From an uncultured Lachnospiraceae bacterium (lineage in GTDB: Bacteria; Bacillota; Clostridia; Lachnospirales; Lachnospiraceae): a DNA stretch of 27,085 nucleotides. The notes below the pieces were generated by a model. The model did not search any database. It had not been told where the DNA came from and saw only the letters and a program-made list of their open reading frames with translations. Location: assembly GCA_910588955.1 (NCBI GenBank), contig CAJURQ010000040.1, positions 1 to 27,085 on the forward strand, given 5' to 3'. Shown in pieces: positions 22,337-27,085 of the stretch. Position 1 is the stretch's first letter, and the number at the start of each line of letters is the position of its first letter. Position numbers and translations under genes: made by a program.

Positions 22337-23467
22337 ATGGTTTATCGTGATTTTCAGGGAATACAGTTATCCGCGCTCGGCATGGGCGCAATGCGTCTGC
22401 CTACAGTGAACGGCAATGACTCGGAGATTGACAGCGCGGCGACGGAAGAAATGGTTGCCTATGCGATGGAGCAAGGGGTCAATTATTATGACACCGCATG
22501 GGGATACCACAATGGAAATTCGGAACTGGTGATGGGAAAGGCGCTTGCGAAATACCCGCGCGACAGCTTTTATCTGGCAACCAAATTTCCGGGGTATGAT
22601 TTGTCCAATATGCCGAAGGTAAAGGAGATTTTCGAGAAGCAGCTTGAGAAGTGCGGCGTGGATTATTTTGATTTCTATCTTTTCCACAATGTGTGCGAGA
22701 TGAATATCGACGCCTATCTGGATGAAAAATACGGTATTTATGCGTATCTGATGGAACAGAAAAAGAATGGGCGTATTAAGCATCTCGGTTTTTCCGCTCA
22801 CGGAAATTATGATGTGATGAAGCGGTTTCTGGAGGCATACGGAAAAGATATGGAGTTTTGCCAGATCCAGTTAAATTACCTTGACTGGTCATTTCAGGAT
22901 GCGAAGGGCAAAGTGGAGCTGCTAGAATCTTACCATATTCCCGTCTGGGTGATGGAACCGCTGCGCGGCGGACGGCTGGCAAAACTTGCTGAGAAGGAAG
23001 AGGCGGTATTAAAAGGTTTACGCCCGGAGGAAGGTATTCCGGCATGGGCATTTCGATTTTTACAGAGCATCCCCGGTGTGGTTGTCACGCTCTCGGGCAT
23101 GTCTGATTTGGAGCAGTTAAAAGAGAATATTCGGACGTTTGAGACGGAAAAACCGCTCGCAAAAGAGGAGATGGACACGCTTCTTTCCATTGCGGACGGC
23201 ATGTTAAACGAAACGCTGCCCTGCACGTCATGCCGCTATTGTACAAGCCATTGTCCGCAGGGGCTTGATATTCCTATGCTCTTAAACCTTTACAATGAAC
23301 ACAGCTTTACGGGCGGCGGATTTATCGCGCCGATGGCGCTTTCCGCAGTACCGCAGGAAAAGCATCCTTCCGCCTGTGTCGGATGCCGGAGCTGCGAAAA
23401 AGTCTGCCCACAGCAGATTAAGATTTCCGAGGCAATGTCAAATTTCAGCGAGAAACTGAAAGGATAA
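22337..23467 (+). CDS. aldo/keto reductase with C-terminal ferredoxin domain
   Basis: Residues 1-280 are an AKR TIM barrel: LGMGAMRLP, catalytic D/Y in YYDTAWGYHNGNSE, K in YLATKFPG, and H in HLGFSAHG replacing the usual catalytic histidine segment. The C-terminus adds an iron-sulphur domain with CTSCRYCTSHCP and CVGCRSCEKVCP, two 4Fe-4S-type cysteine clusters. This is a common anaerobe family that couples a reductase to ferredoxin-like electron transfer; the carbonyl substrate is unknown. The length of 376 residues is normal. The ATG has GGGAGGG 5 nt upstream. The next gene starts within 25 bp, so the two form an operon. The upstream palindrome may regulate it. Confidence 0.9.
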   Translation: MVYRDFQGIQLSALGMGAMRLPTVNGNDSEIDSAATEEMVAYAMEQGVNYYDTAWGYHNGNSELVMGKALAKYPRDSFYLATKFPGYDLSNMPKVKEIFEKQLEKCGVDYFDFYLFHNVCEMNIDAYLDEKYGIYAYLMEQKKNGRIKHLGFSAHGNYDVMKRFLEAYGKDMEFCQIQLNYLDWSFQDAKGKVELLESYHIPVWVMEPLRGGRLAKLAEKEEAVLKGLRPEEGIPAWAFRFLQSIPGVVVTLSGMSDLEQLKENIRTFETEKPLAKEEMDTLLSIADGMLNETLPCTSCRYCTSHCPQGLDIPMLLNLYNEHSFTGGGFIAPMALSAVPQEKHPSACVGCRSCEKVCPQQIKISEAMSNFSEKLKG

Positions 23468-23490
23468 TGAGAAAAGGCGGAGGGAAAAGG

Positions 23491-24516
23491 ATGAAAGCAT
23501 TATTTATCGGCGGTACGGGCATTATCAGCACGGCGATTGTAAAGCAGCTGGCGCAGATACCTTTGTGGGTCATATGGCTTTTAAACCGCGGCAGCAGGAA
23601 GGACGTGGTGCCGGGGAATGTGCACCAGATTATAGCGGATATCAATGACGAGACGACGGTTGCGGAGCAGATTGCGGATCTTTTCTTTGATGTAGTCTGC
23701 GAGTTTATCGGATTTCGTGTGGAGGATGTGGAGCGGGATTACCGTCTGTTCCGGGACAAAACAAAGCAGTATATTTATACCAGTTCCGCTTCGGCATACC
23801 ACAAACCGGCAGCAGGATATGTGGTGAACGAGGGGACGACCCTTGCAAACCCGCACTGGCAATATTCCAGAGACAAAATTGCCTGTGAGGATTTTCTGAT
23901 GAAAAAATACCGGGAAGAGGGATTTCCCGTCACGATTGTGCGCCCCAGCCATACTTACGACGAGCGCCATATTCCTCTCGGCGTACACGGGAAAAACGGG
24001 TTCTGGCAGGTCATTAAACGGATGATGGAGGGAAAGCCTGTTATCATTCAAGGCGACGGTACTTCACTCTGGACGCTCACCTTCAACACGGATTTTGCTG
24101 TCGGCTATATCAGTCTGATGGGAAACCGTCACGCCATTGGCGAGGCTTTCCAGATTACGGGGGACGAGACGCTTACTTGGAACCAAATTTACGCAACGAT
24201 CGCGGATGCGCTTAATGTGGAGTTGAAGCCCTATTATGTCTCTTCCGCATATTTGGCGGCGGTGGGAGACAAGTATGGCTATGACTTTGAGGGCAGTCTG
24301 ATCGGGGACAAGTCGGTTTCCGTTGTCTTCGATAATAGCAAGCTGAAAAGACTGGCGCCGGATATGCGGACGCAGGTGCGCTTCGATCAGGGCGTCAGGA
24401 TTGCGCTTAATTATGTTATGTCCCATCCGGAGGAGTGCCAGAAGGAAGATCCCGAGTTTGACGACTGGTGCGACCGCGTGATCGCAGCGGTGGAGAAGTC
24501 GAAGGGAGAGGTTTGA
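23491..24516 (+). CDS. NAD-dependent epimerase/dehydratase-like (extended SDR) protein
   Basis: This is a Rossmann-fold short-chain dehydrogenase of the extended type. The N-terminus MKALFIGGTGIIST is the NAD(P)-binding loop. TSSASAYHK forms the active-site strand, followed by YSRDK as the YxxxK catalytic pair and VRPSHTYDERHIP after it. The C-terminal half resembles the nucleotide-sugar or isoflavone-reductase-like epimerases, but the substrate is not readable. The ATG at 23491 has GGAGGG about 6 nt upstream and begins at the fold. An in-frame ATG at 23467 overlaps the reductase stop by one base and is less likely. Co-transcription with the aldo/keto reductase suggests a shared redox step on one metabolite. 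A terminator follows. Confidence 0.86.
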   Translation: MKALFIGGTGIISTAIVKQLAQIPLWVIWLLNRGSRKDVVPGNVHQIIADINDETTVAEQIADLFFDVVCEFIGFRVEDVERDYRLFRDKTKQYIYTSSASAYHKPAAGYVVNEGTTLANPHWQYSRDKIACEDFLMKKYREEGFPVTIVRPSHTYDERHIPLGVHGKNGFWQVIKRMMEGKPVIIQGDGTSLWTLTFNTDFAVGYISLMGNRHAIGEAFQITGDETLTWNQIYATIADALNVELKPYYVSSAYLAAVGDKYGYDFEGSLIGDKSVSVVFDNSKLKRLAPDMRTQVRFDQGVRIALNYVMSHPEECQKEDPEFDDWCDRVIAAVEKSKGEV

Positions 24517-24555
24517 TTTCAGATACAATTTATATGTGACCATAATCATATGAAA

Positions 24556-24607
24556 AAGGGTGTTGCAAAATCATCAAATCTGGTGATGGAGCGACGCCCT
24601 TGTTTTA
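24556..24607 (+). terminator. intrinsic terminator after the epimerase gene
   Basis: An 11-bp stem with two wobble pairs, AAGGGTGTTGC at 24556-24566 with GCGACGCCCTT at 24591-24601, encloses a small internal pairing and is followed by TGTTTTATTT. Confidence 0.7.
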
Positions 24608-24686
24608 TTTCTGATAAAATAATTAAAAATATCTGTAAGATTTCTTTCTTCATGAAGTCTTATGGTTGAAAGGGAGTGGTAACGCA

Positions 24687-25193
24687 ATGGAGTTTGAACA
24701 GATATACAGCACTTATTTTAAATCGGTATACCGCTATATCTGGAGGCTTTCAGGGGATGAACATATAGCAGAGGAGATTACAAGTGAGACATTTTTAAAA
24801 GTAATGAAATCCATTGAGAATTTTCGCGGCGATTGCGATATGCGCGTATGGATTTGCCAGATTGCAAAAAACACGTACTACTCCTATTTGAAGAAAAATC
24901 ACAGAACGGTAAGTATGGATGAAACAAAACTGCAAAGCATCACAGACCCGAAGGCTTTCATTGAGGAACGGATTGGAATACAGGACGAGGCGGAGCAGAT
25001 ACGAAAGATTCTGCATACTTTGCCGGACCCCTACAAGGAAGTTTTTATGTGGCGTGTGTTTGGAGAATTGTCTTTTAAAGAAATAGGCACCCTGCATGGC
25101 AAGACGGGTAATTGGGCTTGCGTTACCTACCACCGGGCAAGAAAAATGATACAGGACAGATTGGAGGAGATCGATGATGAAAAAAGAGTGTAG
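24687..25193 (+). CDS. ECF-type RNA polymerase sigma factor
   Basis: This 168-residue protein has sigma-70 region 2 (residues 5-70: YSTYFKSVYRYIWRLSGDEHIAEEITSETFLKVMKSIENF, then VWICQIAKNTYYSYLKK) and region 4 (about 115-160: LPDPYKEVFMWRVFGELSFKEIGTLHGKTGNWACVTYHRARK, an HTH). It has the length of an ECF sigma factor, which redirects RNA polymerase to stress or envelope genes. The ATG at 24687 has AGGGAG 10 nt upstream; a longer frame starts with TTG at 24666 and is not needed. The end overlaps the next gene, a zinc-finger anti-sigma factor, by 20 bases, the usual arrangement for translational coupling of a sigma/anti-sigma pair. Confidence 0.9.
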   Translation: MEFEQIYSTYFKSVYRYIWRLSGDEHIAEEITSETFLKVMKSIENFRGDCDMRVWICQIAKNTYYSYLKKNHRTVSMDETKLQSITDPKAFIEERIGIQDEAEQIRKILHTLPDPYKEVFMWRVFGELSFKEIGTLHGKTGNWACVTYHRARKMIQDRLEEIDDEKRV

Positions 25194-25836
25194 CGTTGTC
25201 CGTGATGTGCTGCCACTGTACCTTGAAAATATGGTAAGTGAAGGCACAACGGTATTTGTAAAGGAACATCTTGAAAATTGCGCCGATTGTGCCGCAGAAT
25301 GGGAACGTTTGAAATCGGGAAGGCAGATTGATGTGGTGGAAGCGCCGCAAAGGAAACACGACGCTGAGGCTATAATGGCGGTCAAAAAGAAAATAGCCAA
25401 AATAATTTTGAAAGCGGTGGCTGTGGTATGTCTTGTATTTGCTGTCCTACTTTGTGCGGTATTGATTTATACGGGTATTAGCTATCCTGTTACGAAAAAC
25501 GACATTTCATTATCAACGAAGACGACAGCGGGAGAAGCGGAACCTAATTTACCTGTTACGGAGGAAGATATTTCATTATCAACAGAAACAGATGGCGGAT
25601 ATTCTTATATTATTATGGAAATTAATGCAGGAAAATCGGTATATTTTGATTCCAAAACGGAAGAAGTTTTGAATAGTCAAAATGAAGTATGCGGTCAAAA
25701 AATCACTTTATATAATTTACAATACCATAAAGATTTTTCGCAAAACGCTGGTTATATGAGTTGGGGATGTCCCAAAGACAGCTATCTGGAAATGGTGGTT
25801 GAATTGGAGGATGATACGCTGAGAATTTCTAATTAG
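25174..25836 (+). CDS. zf-HC2 anti-sigma factor, single membrane span
   Basis: The N-terminus has the anti-sigma zinc-finger pattern C6, H32, C36 and C39 (ECSVVRDVLPLYLENM, then EHLENCADC). One membrane helix spans about 77-100 (IILKAVAVVCLVFAVLLCAVL), and an outer domain of about 120 residues follows. It should hold the upstream sigma factor inactive at the membrane until an external signal arrives. GGAGG is 6 nt before the ATG, inside the sigma gene; ATG at 25177 is equally usable. Just after the membrane helix, PVTKNDISLST and PVTEEDISLST are a short tandem duplication 22 residues apart. The 220-residue protein is complete. Confidence 0.87.
   Translation: MMKKECSVVRDVLPLYLENMVSEGTTVFVKEHLENCADCAAEWERLKSGRQIDVVEAPQRKHDAEAIMAVKKKIAKIILKAVAVVCLVFAVLLCAVLIYTGISYPVTKNDISLSTKTTAGEAEPNLPVTEEDISLSTETDGGYSYIIMEINAGKSVYFDSKTEEVLNSQNEVCGQKITLYNLQYHKDFSQNAGYMSWGCPKDSYLEMVVELEDDTLRISN
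25486..25598 (+). repeat. 66-bp-period duplication within the anti-sigma gene
   Basis: Segments of about 47 bp starting at 25486 and 25552 both begin CCTGTTACG and share ATTTCATTATCAAC. They are diverged copies at 66-bp spacing (22 codons), placed in the membrane-proximal linker. Confidence 0.7.
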
Positions 25837-25900
25837 GAATAAAGGAGGCGGCTTTCAGCAATCTATTGCAGTTAATTGATTTACCAAAGGGAGATAAACT

Positions 25901-26944
25901 GTGGCGCAATTATGGGAATATATCAAAATCGCTCTGATGAATATCAAAAGCAACAAAGGGCGTTCCATCCTCACCATGCTAGGTATCATTATCGGAATTT
26001 CTTCCGTCATTATGATTATCTCCATCGGTAATGGGGTGCGAAGTTCTGTCAACGATGAACTGGAAAACATATTCGGCGGCAAGATTACCATTTATGCCAA
26101 TGGTGGAGTAGAAGGAAATGACGTGAGATTTACGGAAGATGATTTTAAACTGGTGAAAGAGAAAGTGACACATGTGAAAGGCGCGACGACGCAATACAGC
26201 TATTGGGGAGCCACAGCCAGAGCACGCAAGGGCAGTTTTTCGGCGAACCTTGAGGGCGGCAGTACGGCGTTGCAGTATGCGGTTGGCAATGAGCCGATCA
26301 TCAGGGGCAGGTACTTTTCACAGAATGAGTGTGATGCGGCGAGTATGGTCTGCGTAATTACAGAAAGCTCGGCGAGGTCTTTGTTTGGCACCTCAGATGT
26401 GGTAGGCATGACATTTGAACTGGGTCTTGGGGATGTGACGCAGGTGGCGGCAGATACAATCCGGCTGATGGAAAACCGTTATAACGTGCGGGGAGAAAAC
26501 AAGATCATGATGGAGAAGTTTGCAGATTACACGGCGGAGTATGACGAAGTTCTAAGTACACTGACGCTTTTTATCTCTTTTGTCGCGGCGATTTCCCTGC
26601 TTGTGGGCGGCATTGGCGTAATGAACATTATGCTCATGTCCGTGACGGAGCGAACACGGGAGATCGGTATACGCAAGTCACTTGGCGCAAGAACGAAGTC
26701 AATCCTTATACAATTTCTGGCGGAGGCGGGCATCATCACCTTCATTGGCGGTCTGATCGGGATTGCGCTTGGTGTACTGGGAGGTATTGTGGTCTGTGGT
26801 GCGTTGGGTTATACGACAAAAGTCAATGTACCTACGGTGATTATTGCTGCAGTTTTCTCTGCGGGTGTAGGTATCTTCTTCGGTATTTACCCGGCAAGAA
26901 AGGCGGCATATTTAAGCCCGATTGAGGCGCTGCGGCATGAGTAG
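25901..26944 (+). CDS. MacB/FtsX-type ABC transporter permease, internally shortened
   Basis: This 347-residue permease starts with GTG at 25901; AGGGAGA lies about 7 nt upstream. The N-terminal cytoplasmic and first membrane part, ALMNIKSNKGRSILTMLGIIIGISSVIMIISIGNG, is typical of the MacB family. The C-terminal FtsX domain has three helices and SVTERTREIGIRKSLGA, YPARKAAYLSPIEALRHE. The extracellular domain is short: at about 26400-26450 the sequence passes from VVGMTFELGLG straight to DVTQVAADTIRLMENRYNV, skipping the strands usually found between. Family members are about 400 residues, so roughly 50-70 residues seem missing, in frame. No ATPase or membrane-fusion partner lies next to it; the upstream gene is the anti-sigma factor. 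It may be a non-functional relic. Confidence 0.85.
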   Translation: MAQLWEYIKIALMNIKSNKGRSILTMLGIIIGISSVIMIISIGNGVRSSVNDELENIFGGKITIYANGGVEGNDVRFTEDDFKLVKEKVTHVKGATTQYSYWGATARARKGSFSANLEGGSTALQYAVGNEPIIRGRYFSQNECDAASMVCVITESSARSLFGTSDVVGMTFELGLGDVTQVAADTIRLMENRYNVRGENKIMMEKFADYTAEYDEVLSTLTLFISFVAAISLLVGGIGVMNIMLMSVTERTREIGIRKSLGARTKSILIQFLAEAGIITFIGGLIGIALGVLGGIVVCGALGYTTKVNVPTVIIAAVFSAGVGIFFGIYPARKAAYLSPIEALRHE

Positions 26945-26982
26945 GGTATTAATTTTAATGGGTTATTTTAATGTTAATTTTA

Positions 26983-27011
26983 TTGTAAAGACAGGAGCTT
27001 TTTTGTATAAT
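26983..27011 (+). promoter_or_regulatory. possible promoter reading towards the IS-like end
   Basis: TTGTAA at 26983-26988 is 17 bp from a perfect TATAAT at 27006-27011. Transcription would start near 27018 and run into the IS21-like terminus and whatever lies beyond the window. Confidence 0.5.
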
Positions 27012-27035
27012 TAAAGTGTAGTTGGAGTAGGATAT

Positions 27036-27085
27036 TGTTAGGGTCGGGCAGAATTGACCACCCAGAGTCGCTTAGAATTGACCAT
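27036..27085 (+). mobile_element. probable IS21-family element terminus, cut by the window end
   Basis: From TGTTAGGGTCGGGCAGAATTG at 27036 the sequence carries AGAATTGACCA twice, at 27050-27060 and 27074-27084, spaced 24 bp apart. IS21-family ends begin with TG and contain several such direct copies as transposase-binding sites. The coding genes (istA/istB) would lie beyond 27085 and cannot be seen, so this is a pattern call. Confidence 0.55.

Overview
The window looks like a chromosomal segment from a low-to-mid-GC anaerobic Firmicute, most likely a Lachnospiraceae-type Clostridium relative. This is an inference from several signs: adjacent gyrB and gyrA of Gram-positive type, AGGAGG-like ribosome binding sites, a flavin reductase-rubredoxin protein, a ferredoxin-tailed aldo/keto reductase, a CD3324-type small HTH protein, HTH/DUF2975 and DUF4173 membrane genes, and a very large BspA-type leucine-rich-repeat secreted protein. 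No 16S rRNA is present, so genus cannot be fixed.

Layout. Positions 1-4597 are the core gyrB-gyrA operon, with the tail of an upstream coupled frame at 1-72. A metallophosphoesterase follows (4653-5522). Next is a 5.8-kb gene for a secreted modular protein (5732-11539) with 23 LRR_5 units in three blocks, three helix/strand repeats and about six beta-sandwich modules. It contains long exact DNA repeats that are spaced in frame. Two minus-strand genes come next: a membrane-anchored XRE regulator (11654-12589) and a rubredoxin-fused flavin reductase (12786-13388). The second is divergent from a MATE exporter (13655-15085).

From 15.1 to 19.4 kb the genes look accessory. They are an ATPase_2/DUF234 protein with a nuclease-like C-terminus, preceded by a 15-bp tandem repeat at its promoter; a structured 306-bp gap; a CD3324-type HTH protein; and a GNAT acetyltransferase followed closely by a nucleotidyltransferase. 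A perfect 46-bp palindrome separates these from three minus-strand genes (DUF2975, YozG-like HTH, DUF4173) that probably form one stress or envelope operon. On the plus strand follow an aldo/keto reductase and an NAD-dependent epimerase-like gene. Then come an ECF sigma factor, its overlapping zinc-finger anti-sigma factor, and a MacB/FtsX-type permease that seems internally deleted and has lost its ATPase partner. The last 50 bases look like the terminus of an IS21-family element.

No multi-gene system that I can call new is proven here. The points most worth a second look are the in-frame exact repeats in the giant surface protein, the 15-bp tandem array ending in a -35 box, the 46-bp perfect palindrome, the structured spacer between DUF2975 and its HTH partner, the degraded sigma/anti-sigma/permease locus beside an IS end, and the GNAT-nucleotidyltransferase pair. 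Family assignments come from reading motifs by eye; no database search was run.
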